Shown here: piece after piece, positions 16,136 through 24,010 of the stretch
How positions within the stretch are numbered: position 1 is the first letter of the stretch
Layout: the number at the start of each line of letters is the position of its first letter
NCBI RefSeq assembly: GCF_001673155.1
Contig: NZ_LZLE01000242.1
Coordinates: 1-35,443 of the forward strand
Direction: 5' to 3'
Source: Mycobacterium sp. 1423905.2
GTDB lineage: Bacteria > Actinomycetota > Actinomycetes > Mycobacteriales > Mycobacteriaceae
DNA length: 35,443 nucleotides
Notes under the pieces: model-generated
Told to the model about the DNA's origin: nothing
The model's input: only the letters and a program-made list of their open reading frames with translations
The model's database searches: none
Made by a program: the position numbers and the translations under genes

Positions 16136-16966
16136 TCAATGCTCCTGTTCGAAGAAGAAATCTTGGGCGTTGCGGTACAGATAGTTGTCCAGCGCCTCGG
16201 GGGGCAGATCGAGCGCCTGGGCTTCGGGCACCACCCGGTGCAGGGTCAATACCGGCCAGTCCGAGGCGAAGATGACCTTCGTCTTGCCGCGCGTCCGCAT
16301 GTAGTGCAGCAGGGTATCCGGCAGTCGCTTGGGTGACCACGCCGATGTCATGATGCGCAGGTTGTCGTATTTGAGCAAGAGCCGAATCGCTACGTCCCAC
16401 CACGGGTCCGCGCCGTGAATCATGCACAGTCTCAACTCAGGAAAGCGGACGCACACCCGGTCCAGATGCATCGGATGCTGCACCTCCCCGGGGATCGGCG
16501 GCCCGGGGATGCCGGTATTGATACACAGTGGCAGGCCGATCTCTGCACATTTGGCGTACAGCGGGTAGTACACCGCGTCGCTGGGCGGATATTGGCCGTC
16601 ACCCCAAAAGCTCGGTCCCACTACGGCATACGCGACGGGCAAGTCGGTGGCAACCGCGCTGAGTTCTCGTAGCGGCCGCACCGGGCGCAGTAGGTTGACC
16701 CCGCCCATCGCCAGGGCGAACCGGTCCGGCTTGGCTTCGACGAACTTCCGTGCCGTGGTGGACGGATGGGCCAGGTTGTCCATGAGGATGGCTTTATGAA
16801 CGCCATGAGCGTCCATCTCGTCCAGCAGCTCGGACAGGTCGACCGGGGCGAACATCGACTCGGGTCTCTTGAAGTAGTCGTCCTTGACCTTGCGCATCCA
16901 GGCCGGTTGGTTGTCAGCCTCGCCGAAGTGCACATTGATGAGGCAGTCGATCACCCGGTGTGTCAT
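16136..16966 (-). CDS. Amidohydrolase-family protein (ACMSD-like TIM barrel)
   Basis: A 276-residue amidohydrolase_2-type protein. The first strand reads V-I-D-C-L-I-N-V-H-F, with Asn11-Val-His13 where the classical first metal motif is HxH or DxH, so one ligand is changed. Later elements are present: C-M-I-H-G-A-D (about 181-187) supplies a histidine, and F-A-S-D-W-P holds the conserved acid Asp236. It is shorter than the paralogue at 18588. Members are hydrolases or non-oxidative decarboxylases; the true reaction is unknown. Its ATG overlaps the stop of the acyl-CoA ligase by four bases and its stop is two bases from the FadE start, so it is locked between CoA-ester enzymes. Confidence 0.88.
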   Translation of the reverse strand: MTHRVIDCLINVHFGEADNQPAWMRKVKDDYFKRPESMFAPVDLSELLDEMDAHGVHKAILMDNLAHPSTTARKFVEAKPDRFALAMGGVNLLRPVRPLRELSAVATDLPVAYAVVGPSFWGDGQYPPSDAVYYPLYAKCAEIGLPLCINTGIPGPPIPGEVQHPMHLDRVCVRFPELRLCMIHGADPWWDVAIRLLLKYDNLRIMTSAWSPKRLPDTLLHYMRTRGKTKVIFASDWPVLTLHRVVPEAQALDLPPEALDNYLYRNAQDFFFEQEH

Positions 16967-18585
16967 ACGGATTCCTTGACCTGTCCCGCGGCTGCCTGTC
17001 TAGCCCATCGGTAGTTCGGCTTTCCGTTGCCCAGCCGCTGGATATGGTCGACGAAGACGAACGCCTTGGGCACTTTAAAGTGCGCCAGCTGCGAAGTGCA
17101 TAAGGCGTGCAGAAGTCCTTCGTCGGCGCTGGTACCGGCGCGGGCGGCGACGAGCGCGACAACTTCCTGACCCCAACGCTCACTGGGCCGGCCGACCACG
17201 AGCGCGTCCATCACGCCGGGGTGTGCGCGCAGCACCTCTTCGACCTCTTCGACGAAGACCTTCTCACCACCGGTGTTAACGACCAGAGAATCCCGGCCCA
17301 GCAACCGAATCGTGCCGTCGCGTTCCACGCGGGCCCGATCGCCGGGAATGACGACGCGCTGGCCTTCCACCTCGGGGAAGGTCCGCTCGGTAGCGTCGGC
17401 GTCGTTGAAGTAGCCCAGCGGGATTCGCCCGCTCCGTGCCGCCCAACCGATTTCGGAGTCACCGGGCTGCAGGAATTTGGTGCGGTCAGCGGAGACGACG
17501 GTCGCTCCCAGCCGGGGCACGAAGGTCTCACTCGCCGTCCCGGCACGACTGTGGCCGAACGCCATGTTCCCGGTTTCCGACGAACCGTAGCCTTCGACGA
17601 TCGTGATCTGCGGCAGGCACTCCATCAGCGTTCGTTTGTGCTTCGCGTTCGTGGCCGCACCCCCTGTCCCGATGGATTGCAGCGCGGACAACTCGTAGCG
17701 ATGCGTGCGCAGCTCGGCGACCAGCGGCCCGGCATAGGCGTCTCCCACCATCGTGATCATGCCGACCCGTTCCCGCTCCGCCGTCGACCACACCGAGCGG
17801 GCATCGAGCTTGTGGCGGTCGTCGTACAAGATCACCGACACGCCACTTAGGAACGCCGAGAACGCCGTCCACATCCCCGCGGCATGCATCAGTGGCGATA
17901 CGGCGAACCAAGGCTGGCCGCCGCCGCGGACCTTGCGGTGAATTTCGCTGACGTCGGTGTGATCGGCTCCCACCATCGCCGCCACGTACATGTCGGCCTG
18001 CCGCCACAACACGCCCTTGGGACGACCCGTCGTGCCTCCGGTGCACATCATGATCAGGTCGTCAGGCGAACCGGCAACCTTGCGGCGTAGGTGACCGGCT
18101 GCTAACGCATCGTCGAGCGGAATGGCTTGCGGTAGTTCGGCCTCGACGCTGCCGTCGTCGACCGAGATCAGCAATTCGGCACCTGCGCAAGACAGCACCT
18201 CGGCGAAACGCGACCCCAGCGACCGGTGGAAGATGATGCCTCGCGGCCCGACGTAGCGCAACAGGTCGCGAACCTCGCGGGGCGAATAATGGTGGTTGAC
18301 GTTGACCGGCACCACGCGCGCTTTGAGGCAGCCGATGACCATGTCGGGATAGAGGTCGTTGAACATGACGAGCGCGACGCGGTCTTGGCCGCACTCCCAG
18401 CGATTGAGGGTGGCGCGGGCACGTGCCACCCCGAATCCATTGTCGGTGAGGAAGGACGCGAGTCGGCCCGACCTTTCGGCCGACTGGGCGAACGTGCTTC
18501 GCCGCGAGCCGCACACCGTCATGGTGCGGTCTCCTACGATGTCGGCGATGGCGTCCAAGACGGCGCCGATGGTCCACTCGGGCAT
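16963..18585 (-). CDS. Acyl-CoA synthetase (second FadD19-like AMP-binding enzyme)
   Basis: A 540-residue adenylate-forming CoA ligase related to the one at 12108. The phosphate loop is CTGGTTGRPKG (181-191), with an unusual cysteine in place of the leading Tyr. G-Y-G-S-S-E-T-G and the hinge region G-R-D-S-L-V-V-N-T-G-G-E-K follow, and the catalytic lysine is Lys522 in N-G-K-P-N-Y-R-W-A. It starts two bases after the preceding amidohydrolase and ends overlapping the next one. Two ligases of the same subfamily in one locus suggest that two different acids, or an acid and its shortened product, are activated along the pathway. Confidence 0.93.
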   Translation of the reverse strand: MPEWTIGAVLDAIADIVGDRTMTVCGSRRSTFAQSAERSGRLASFLTDNGFGVARARATLNRWECGQDRVALVMFNDLYPDMVIGCLKARVVPVNVNHHYSPREVRDLLRYVGPRGIIFHRSLGSRFAEVLSCAGAELLISVDDGSVEAELPQAIPLDDALAAGHLRRKVAGSPDDLIMMCTGGTTGRPKGVLWRQADMYVAAMVGADHTDVSEIHRKVRGGGQPWFAVSPLMHAAGMWTAFSAFLSGVSVILYDDRHKLDARSVWSTAERERVGMITMVGDAYAGPLVAELRTHRYELSALQSIGTGGAATNAKHKRTLMECLPQITIVEGYGSSETGNMAFGHSRAGTASETFVPRLGATVVSADRTKFLQPGDSEIGWAARSGRIPLGYFNDADATERTFPEVEGQRVVIPGDRARVERDGTIRLLGRDSLVVNTGGEKVFVEEVEEVLRAHPGVMDALVVGRPSERWGQEVVALVAARAGTSADEGLLHALCTSQLAHFKVPKAFVFVDHIQRLGNGKPNYRWARQAAAGQVKESV

Positions 18586-18587
18586 GG

Positions 18588-19790
18588 CTAAGCCACCGAC
18601 GTCACCGTCACACCGAGCAGGTTCAAGGCGTTGTCGCGCATGACTTTTCGGACGTCTTCCGCAGCGAACCCGGGTAGCTCATCGACGAACGACAGCGGCG
18701 ACTCGAGGCCTTCTCCGTGCGGCCAGTCCGACCCGAACAGAATCCGGTCGACACCGATCATCTCGGCCAGCGCGGGAAGGTCGTCCTCGTAATATGGCGC
18801 GATCCACACATTGTGCTTCAACTGCTCGACCGGATCTTCGGGAAATAGCCGAGGGTGATTGTTGGCCACCTTCTTCAGGCGTTTGGCCAACCGGTACACG
18901 AAGTACGACCCGTTTTCGATGCTGACGGCTTTCAACGTCGGATGACGGGTGAAGACGCCGTCGACGATCATCGAAGCCATTGTGTCGTGAATCGCACGGT
19001 CGTCGACCAGCACTTGGTCCAACGGGTTCGATCCGCCGAAGGCCTCGAATGTCGACATGCCGCCCCACATCGCCGCCACTTGCAGGTAGCCGCTGTCACT
19101 GAGATGAAAGCCCACCGGCACGCCCGCCTCCGCCAACCGGGCCCACACCGGATCGTGGCTGGCGTGGCCCAACGAGCGTGGCTTGACCACTCCGGGAACC
19201 GGCGCCGGTCGTACCAGGACGAGTTTCGCGCCGCGCGCCAACACCAATTCCACCTCCTCGACAGCCTTGTCCGGATCGGCCAAGGAAATCATGGGTGCGG
19301 AGATGATGCGATGGTCCGGCCGATCGAAACCCCAATCCTCATCGAGCCACATGTTGAAGGCATGAAGCGATGCCATGGTGGCGTCGACATCGTGCTTGAG
19401 TGCTTCCTCGACGCCGCAACCGAAAGTGGGCAACATGAAAGCCGTTTCGATGTTCTGGGTGTCCATGACGGCGATCCGCGCTTCGCGGTTCTGATACTCG
19501 GGATGGTCGGGCAAGCGTTCGACCTTCATGAGCGACGCGGGGTCGACGCCGTCGGGGATCTCGCCGCGAAACAACAGATCCAAACATCCCGGAACGATGA
19601 TCGGGTCGAATGTCGGGTTGGGGACGAAGCGGTTGACCCGGTCACCGATGATCACCTGGGTGTGCCGACCGTCGCTGACCATCTGAATGCCGCGCCGGCG
19701 AAATCTCTTGTCCAGATGCCGCGTGAAGGCGTCCAGCGGCTCGTAATAATGGTTGTCGACGTCAATCGCCTGATACCCCAAAGTGCTCAT
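18588..19790 (-). CDS. Amidohydrolase-family protein (400 residues, metal-dependent)
   Basis: A full-length amidohydrolase_2 protein. The N-terminal metal motif is Asp12-Asn-His14 within D-V-D-N-H-Y-Y-E-P, the D-x-H form common in actinobacterial members. Further motifs are G-F-H-L-S-D (middle histidine) and F-G-S-D-W-P-H-G-E with Asp355. These make a metal-dependent hydrolase or decarboxylase plausible. The ribosome site GGAAAGGAT is close to the ATG. It follows the crotonase by 32 bases and precedes the ligase by two. It is the only one of the three amidohydrolases here that keeps a conventional first metal motif, so it could supply activity while the smaller one plays a related or supporting role (inference). 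Confidence 0.9.
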   Translation of the reverse strand: MSTLGYQAIDVDNHYYEPLDAFTRHLDKRFRRRGIQMVSDGRHTQVIIGDRVNRFVPNPTFDPIIVPGCLDLLFRGEIPDGVDPASLMKVERLPDHPEYQNREARIAVMDTQNIETAFMLPTFGCGVEEALKHDVDATMASLHAFNMWLDEDWGFDRPDHRIISAPMISLADPDKAVEEVELVLARGAKLVLVRPAPVPGVVKPRSLGHASHDPVWARLAEAGVPVGFHLSDSGYLQVAAMWGGMSTFEAFGGSNPLDQVLVDDRAIHDTMASMIVDGVFTRHPTLKAVSIENGSYFVYRLAKRLKKVANNHPRLFPEDPVEQLKHNVWIAPYYEDDLPALAEMIGVDRILFGSDWPHGEGLESPLSFVDELPGFAAEDVRKVMRDNALNLLGVTVTSVA

Positions 19791-19822
19791 GGTGATCCTT
19801 TCCGGGTGTGCGCCGGCGAACG

Positions 19823-20659
19823 CTAAGCCTCGTTCGAGGTGAGGGCGGGGAACTGTGGTGGGCGCTTTTGCAGGAAGCTCACGATTCCTTCGATGACATC
19901 GGGTCGTGGCATCGCCTCGTGCAACAGGTCTTCGGCGCGGGCGGTGGCTTCGACCACGTCACGCGTGGCATCGGCGTAGACCTGCTGCTTGATCACGGCC
20001 ATTGCGGTGGGCGAGCAGTTTTGCGCCATGTCCTCGGCATACTGCATCGCTCGAGGCATCAGGTCACCCGGTGCCACGACCTCTTTGACGAGACCAAGCT
20101 TCGCCGCCTCGTCGGCCATGAAAGTACGACCGCTCAACAGAAGATCAAGGGCCACTGCCCAACTGGTCAATCGGGGCAGAATCCACGAGATACCGAATTC
20201 GGCGATCAGCCCGCGGCGGGCGAAGACCGCGGCGAACTTGGCGTCCGCGGCCGCAAATCGAACATCACACATCAGGGCTTGAGTCAGACCAATGCCGACG
20301 CAAGCCCCATTGATAGCTGCGATCACCGGTTTACGCAGCATGGTGACGAAGTGGGGCGGGCGTTCCCCGACCAGGTCGGCCAGGTTGGTCTTGCCTGCTT
20401 TGTCCATCGTTTCTTGGTAGCCGGCCGCCGATTCCGGTGACCCCAGGTATGCCCCGGCGCAAAAACCTCGACCTCGACCGGTCACCACTATGACCCGGAT
20501 GGCCGGGTCAGCTTCGGCGCGATCGATTGCCGCGTAGAAGCCCGCCGCGATATCGGGGCCCCAAGCGTTGAGTCGGTCCGGCCGATTGAAGGTCAGTACC
20601 GCGACCCCGGTGGACGTGGCCTCGTAGAGCACTGTGTCCTCGGCGTCGGCGGCGCTCAT
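19823..20659 (-). CDS. Enoyl-CoA hydratase/isomerase-family (crotonase) protein
   Basis: A 278-residue crotonase-fold enzyme acting on acyl-CoA, expected to hydrate or isomerise an enoyl-CoA. The oxyanion-hole parts are F-C-A-G-A (66-70) and N-G-A-C-V-G-I-G (117-124). The first catalytic Glu of true hydratases, in GGG-x-E-L-A, appears replaced by Thr126 here, whereas Glu154 in A-E-F-G sits at the second catalytic position. The reaction may thus be isomerisation, hydrolysis or C-C cleavage rather than simple hydration. I start at the ATG at 20659, with GAGGAGG 7 bases upstream. It is the first gene of a six-gene leftward operon, with operator site 3 lying 47-65 bases before its start. Confidence 0.9.
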   Translation of the reverse strand: MSAADAEDTVLYEATSTGVAVLTFNRPDRLNAWGPDIAAGFYAAIDRAEADPAIRVIVVTGRGRGFCAGAYLGSPESAAGYQETMDKAGKTNLADLVGERPPHFVTMLRKPVIAAINGACVGIGLTQALMCDVRFAAADAKFAAVFARRGLIAEFGISWILPRLTSWAVALDLLLSGRTFMADEAAKLGLVKEVVAPGDLMPRAMQYAEDMAQNCSPTAMAVIKQQVYADATRDVVEATARAEDLLHEAMPRPDVIEGIVSFLQKRPPQFPALTSNEA

Positions 20660-20705
20660 GCCGACCTCCTCGCCCAACCCGATCCGCGGCCTCACTTCGA
20701 ACCCA

Positions 20706-20724
20706 TACTGTATACCTAACGGTA
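20706..20724. promoter_or_regulatory. Palindromic operator site 3 (TACTGT-N7-ACGGTA)
   Basis: The best of the four sites: half-sites TACTGT and, on the minus strand, TACCGT, spaced by seven bases (ATACCTA). It lies upstream of the crotonase operon and downstream of the hairpin that ends the GlsB-like gene, exactly where a promoter for the operon is needed. TATACA and TACAGT on the minus strand are possible -10 hexamers within it. Confidence 0.62.
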
Positions 20725-20766
20725 CTGCCTTCGGCAGATGGGCACTGGGGCAGGCGCAGAAACGGT

Positions 20767-20800
20767 GAAGGCGCACGCCCCGACCGGGGCGTGCGCCTTC
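20767..20800 (-). terminator. Strong hairpin terminator after the GlsB-like gene
   Basis: Perfect 15-base arms (20767-20781 and 20786-20800) enclose a GACC loop, about 11 bases after the stop of the GlsB-like gene. There is no T-run beyond the stem, which is common for mycobacterial hairpin terminators. It separates that gene from the regulated crotonase operon. Confidence 0.8.
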
Positions 20801-20811
20801 AGGTCAGGTTG

Positions 20812-21084
20812 TCAGCGAGACACTCGGTTACGGGTCACCAGCTTGACGATCGCGAGCAGGATGACCGCGCCGAGCAGACAGGTCAGGAAGGAGAACAGCA
20901 ATCCGCCGCCGGCGACGTCTACGCCAAAGCCGCGCAGCAGGAATCCGCCGATCAACCCGCCGACGATGCCGACGACGATGTTGAGGACCAGACCCATCTG
21001 GGCGTCCGTTCTCATGATTTTGCTGCCGATCCAGCCGGCCAGGCCCCCGATGATGATCCAGCCGATGATACCGAGAGTGAGCAT
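20812..21084 (-). CDS. GlsB/YeaQ/YmgE-family small membrane protein
   Basis: A 90-residue hydrophobic protein with three predicted membrane helices (about 4-22, 30-52 and 60-82) and glycine-rich turns (G-G-L-A-G-W-I-G, V-G-I-V-G-G-L-I-G-G). This is the signature of the transglycosylase-associated GlsB/YeaQ/YmgE family linked to envelope stress; the molecular function is not known. The C terminus is basic. AGGAAAGGA precedes the ATG. Its own terminator shows it is a separate transcription unit inserted between the two catabolic operons. Confidence 0.9.
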   Translation of the reverse strand: MLTLGIIGWIIIGGLAGWIGSKIMRTDAQMGLVLNIVVGIVGGLIGGFLLRGFGVDVAGGGLLFSFLTCLLGAVILLAIVKLVTRNRVSR

Positions 21085-21114
21085 GTTTGGTCCTTTCCTA
21101 GCAGTCAGTCGCGG

Positions 21115-21132
21115 TGCTCGAGATTCCGAGCA
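21115..21132. repeat. Small inverted repeat upstream of the GlsB-like gene
   Basis: TGCTCG and CGAGCA arms of six bases surround AGATTC, 31-48 bases before the GlsB-like start. It may be a leader hairpin, a weak terminator for the aldolase transcript, or an operator. The rest of the gap 21085-21194 shows nothing else convincing. Confidence 0.3.
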
Positions 21133-21194
21133 ACCGTGATGAATACCGGTATGCCCGCCCTATGGTGCCGGTAATCGTGCTTGCCGGCGCCGGC

Positions 21195-22202
21195 CTAGGC
21201 GTCGATGAGTCCGAGTCGTCGATAAGCCGAGGTGATCTGGGCTTTTGCTTCGGCCGGCAGTTCTGCCTGTGGCGGTCGAGAATGCGGATACTCGCCGATC
21301 GGCAGGCCGAGCACCGACGCGCAGTACTTGAAGGCGCCGCCCCAATGGGTGAAGTAGTCCGGTCGTCCCGGGTAGCACGTCCACCACGAGCCCAGATCCA
21401 GATCGAATTGGTCGAGGCCTGATTCTCGTCCATAGTCCATGGCTTCGAGCAACTTGTCGTTGTAGATCAATTCCCAGTACTCGGAAAATAGTCGCCGCTC
21501 CGGCGTCTCGAACAGATACCCGGCAGTGCCCAGCTGGGCGGGACATACGATGCCCGCCCGCAGCCATCCGGCGCGATACACCGTCTTGTCGCATTCCCAG
21601 ACCACCAATTCCGGCGCCAGCTCATGCAAGCGCCTACTGCTTTCGGGTCGAAAAGCGCCCTCCTTGGTGGCGCACACGGCAGGAACCTCGTCATAGATGC
21701 GGGCGCTCTCTGCCGGCGTCAGGACGTAGCCCGACGAGGGCGAGTTGAACATGCCCAGCGCGATGTCGGTGCGCGCGGCGATGTAGGAGAAGAATCGCAA
21801 TGCCCCGACACCGCCGTGGGTCTCCATCATCGGCGTTTGGAGGTAAGCGATCTCGGCACCGGCCTGCTGGGCGTGCAGCGTCAATTCCAGACAGTCCTTG
21901 GCCGTCATCGCCGAGGTACAGGCTTGCACCACAACGTCTGGGTTGGTGCGCCGTCCCTCCTCGATGGCGACCTCGAGCAAGCGCTTGCGCTCGTCGATGG
22001 TCAACGCCCAGAACTCGGCTATTCCACTGGTACACCACAACATTGGGTGGCCGAGGTCACCGACGCAGTAGCGCACCAAGGTGCGGTAAGCGTCCCAGTC
22101 GATGTCGTCGCCGTCGGTGCCACAGAACGGCGTATACAGCGAGTCGCCAATCCCCCGTAACGCGTGGCGCGCCCAAGCACGTGCCTCACCGGCAGTTGCC
22201 AT
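21195..22202 (-). CDS. DapA/NAL-family aldolase-like protein
   Basis: A 335-residue TIM-barrel protein of the dihydrodipicolinate synthase/N-acetylneuraminate lyase family, which makes or breaks C-C bonds through a lysine Schiff base. The Schiff-base lysine is Lys180 in C-A-T-K-E-G. The partner tyrosine, usually in Y-N-x-P, is replaced: the protein has F-N-S-P with Phe152. The N-terminal carboxylate-binding loop is also altered (T-S-G-I-A-E). The family includes hydratase-aldolases that cut aromatic or sterol-derived side chains (family knowledge), but the lost tyrosine may change the reaction. GGAGG precedes the ATG. It is the second gene of the pair starting at 23022. Confidence 0.88.
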   Translation of the reverse strand: MATAGEARAWARHALRGIGDSLYTPFCGTDGDDIDWDAYRTLVRYCVGDLGHPMLWCTSGIAEFWALTIDERKRLLEVAIEEGRRTNPDVVVQACTSAMTAKDCLELTLHAQQAGAEIAYLQTPMMETHGGVGALRFFSYIAARTDIALGMFNSPSSGYVLTPAESARIYDEVPAVCATKEGAFRPESSRRLHELAPELVVWECDKTVYRAGWLRAGIVCPAQLGTAGYLFETPERRLFSEYWELIYNDKLLEAMDYGRESGLDQFDLDLGSWWTCYPGRPDYFTHWGGAFKYCASVLGLPIGEYPHSRPPQAELPAEAKAQITSAYRRLGLIDA

Positions 22203-22224
22203 GTTGCCTCCGTTCTCAAGGCGC

Positions 22225-23022
22225 TCAGGTGAAGTCCGAGCCGCCGTCGACGTTGATATTGGCTCCGGTCATGTAGGAGTTGCGTCGTGACACGAGAAAT
22301 GCGGCGACAGGGCCGATTTCCTCCGGCAGGCCGGCACGCGGCATTTGCGCCGGATGCCCGAAATGCTCGTCGATCGCCTCCATCAAGCGGTACGGGTCGT
22401 TGCCGTCGACGCCGACCGAATTGGCCCAGCCGACCAGCGACTCGGAGGCGATGCTGCCGGGGGACACCACGTTGACCAAGATTTCGTCCTTGGCCAGTAG
22501 CAGCGAGAGATTCTTGGAGACGCTGGTCACCATTGCCTTCGCGGCGGTGTAAGCCGGCAACAGGACGCTTTGCCGCTGCGTCGAATGGGCCGAGAAGTTG
22601 ACGATCCGAGCCCATTCGGCCTTGCGCAGCAAGGGAAGAGCCGCTCGCACGCAACGCACCATGCCCAGCACTCCGTCGTCGACCGATTGGTGCCACTGGT
22701 CGTCACTCAGATCTTCGAAGCTGCCGGCAGCCCCGGGACCGACCGTATTGACCAGTACGTTGAGTTCACCGCCCCAGCGTTCGCCGACTTCGGCGAAGAC
22801 CTTCTCGACCATCGGTGCGTCGCGGATGTCGGCGGCGATGCCAAACGCATCCCGGCTGCCTCGGTCGGTGAGGTCGGCCACCGCGGCGTCGAGGGCGTCC
22901 GGCGAGCGGCCTACGATCGCGACTCGGGCGCCGTCGTCGGCAAGGCAACGGGCCGTGGCTAACCCCATGCCACGGCTACCACCGACCACCACTGCGGCGG
23001 CGTTCGCCAGACCTAGGTCCAT
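22225..23022 (-). CDS. Short-chain dehydrogenase/reductase (SDR)
   Basis: A 265-residue SDR. The cofactor loop is V-G-G-S-R-G-M-G (13-20), the usual NNAG is N-T-V-G, a serine lies in N-F-S-A-H-S, and the Y-T-A-A-K active pair and the final N-V-D-G-G are present. It would oxidise or reduce a hydroxy/keto group, for example 3-hydroxyacyl-CoA after hydration. It is the first gene of the leftward SDR-aldolase pair. Operator site 4, shared with the divergent tetR, lies 76-94 bases upstream of its start. Confidence 0.92.
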   Translation of the reverse strand: MDLGLANAAAVVVGGSRGMGLATARCLADDGARVAIVGRSPDALDAAVADLTDRGSRDAFGIAADIRDAPMVEKVFAEVGERWGGELNVLVNTVGPGAAGSFEDLSDDQWHQSVDDGVLGMVRCVRAALPLLRKAEWARIVNFSAHSTQRQSVLLPAYTAAKAMVTSVSKNLSLLLAKDEILVNVVSPGSIASESLVGWANSVGVDGNDPYRLMEAIDEHFGHPAQMPRAGLPEEIGPVAAFLVSRRNSYMTGANINVDGGSDFT

Positions 23023-23097
23023 GGCCTAATGTGTGGCTGACCCGATGGCTTGCGCCCGGTCATGTTTCGCTTGCGCAGCGGCGGATACCAAAAAGCC

Positions 23098-23116
23098 TAC
23101 GATAGGTATTACAGTA
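23098..23116. promoter_or_regulatory. Palindromic operator site 4 (TACGAT-N7-ACAGTA), in front of tetR
   Basis: A 19-bp palindrome (extendable to 21 bp as CTACGA...CAGTAG-like ends) in the gap between the SDR (start 23022) and the TetR gene (start 23165). The minus-strand half-site is the exact consensus TACTGT, and the minus-strand sequence TACTGTAATACCTA nearly repeats site 3 (TACTGTATACCTA). Its place suggests autoregulation of tetR. Confidence 0.62.
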
Positions 23117-23164
23117 GCAGACGAAAACCCCAGGCGGGGCCGATGTTGATGGAGGTGCCCGGCA

Positions 23165-23962
23165 GTGGCGAAGCAGGCGACCGCAGGGAAGCGTCAGCGC
23201 CGCGAACGCGGATCCATCAACCCCGACGACATCATCAGTGGCGCCTTCGAACTGGCCGAGCAAGTGTCGATCGACAACTTGAGCATGCCGCTACTGGGCA
23301 AACATCTCGGCGTGGGAGTCACCAGCATCTACTGGTATTTCCGCAAGAAGGACGATCTGCTCAATGCGATGACGGACCGCGCGTTGAGCAAGTACGTCTT
23401 CGCCACTCCATATGTGGAAGCCAGCGATTGGCGCGAAACGTTGGGCAATCATGCTCGGTCCATGCGCAAGACGTTCCTGGGCAATCCGATCCTGTGCGAT
23501 CTGATCTTGATCCGCGCGGCGCTCGGCCCTAAGGCGGCCCGCCTGGGTGCACTTGAGATGGAGCGCGCGATCGCCAACCTGGTGGAGGCGGGGTTGTCTC
23601 CCGAGGACGCCTTTGACACGTACTCAGCCGTGTCGGTTCACGTACGCGGATCGGTTGTGCTGCACCGCCTTTACGAGAAAAACCTCTCGGCTGACAATGA
23701 ACCGCGCGGGATCGAGGACGCTGTGGCCATTGATCCGCAGACCACCCCGCTGATCGCCCAGGTGACCGGTAAGGGGCATCGCATTGCGACCCCTGATGAG
23801 ACGAACTTCGAGTTTGGGCTGGAATGCATCCTCGACCACGCCAGCCGGCTGATCGAAAAGGGCAACCAGTCGGGACCGAAAGCGAAGTCGTCGCCGGCCC
23901 GGCAACGCAAGACGGCAAAGGCGGTCACGTCGCGCGCGCGTAAAACGGCACCGTCACGGTAA
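23165..23962 (+). CDS. TetR-family transcriptional regulator
   Basis: A 265-residue repressor-type protein. The helix-turn-helix covers about 39-64 (L-S-M-P-L-L-G-K-H-L-G-V...S-I-Y-W-Y-F), the standard TetR DNA-binding form. The central and C-terminal helices would bind a ligand, plausibly an acyl-CoA or pathway intermediate, and dimerise. The last 30 residues are an unusual basic tail: eight of the final 22 residues are Lys or Arg in an Ala/Ser/Thr/Pro-rich setting, suggesting extra contact with DNA. The start is GTG at 23165 with GGAGG 9 bases upstream; a longer upstream start is not supported. It probably controls its own promoter and the other sites of the same form in the window. Confidence 0.93.
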   Translation: MAKQATAGKRQRRERGSINPDDIISGAFELAEQVSIDNLSMPLLGKHLGVGVTSIYWYFRKKDDLLNAMTDRALSKYVFATPYVEASDWRETLGNHARSMRKTFLGNPILCDLILIRAALGPKAARLGALEMERAIANLVEAGLSPEDAFDTYSAVSVHVRGSVVLHRLYEKNLSADNEPRGIEDAVAIDPQTTPLIAQVTGKGHRIATPDETNFEFGLECILDHASRLIEKGNQSGPKAKSSPARQRKTAKAVTSRARKTAPSR

Positions 23963-24010
23963 GTCCTTTACGGACGGAACGGCCCGTGCCGCTTGGCAAC
24001 TGCGGTGTAC

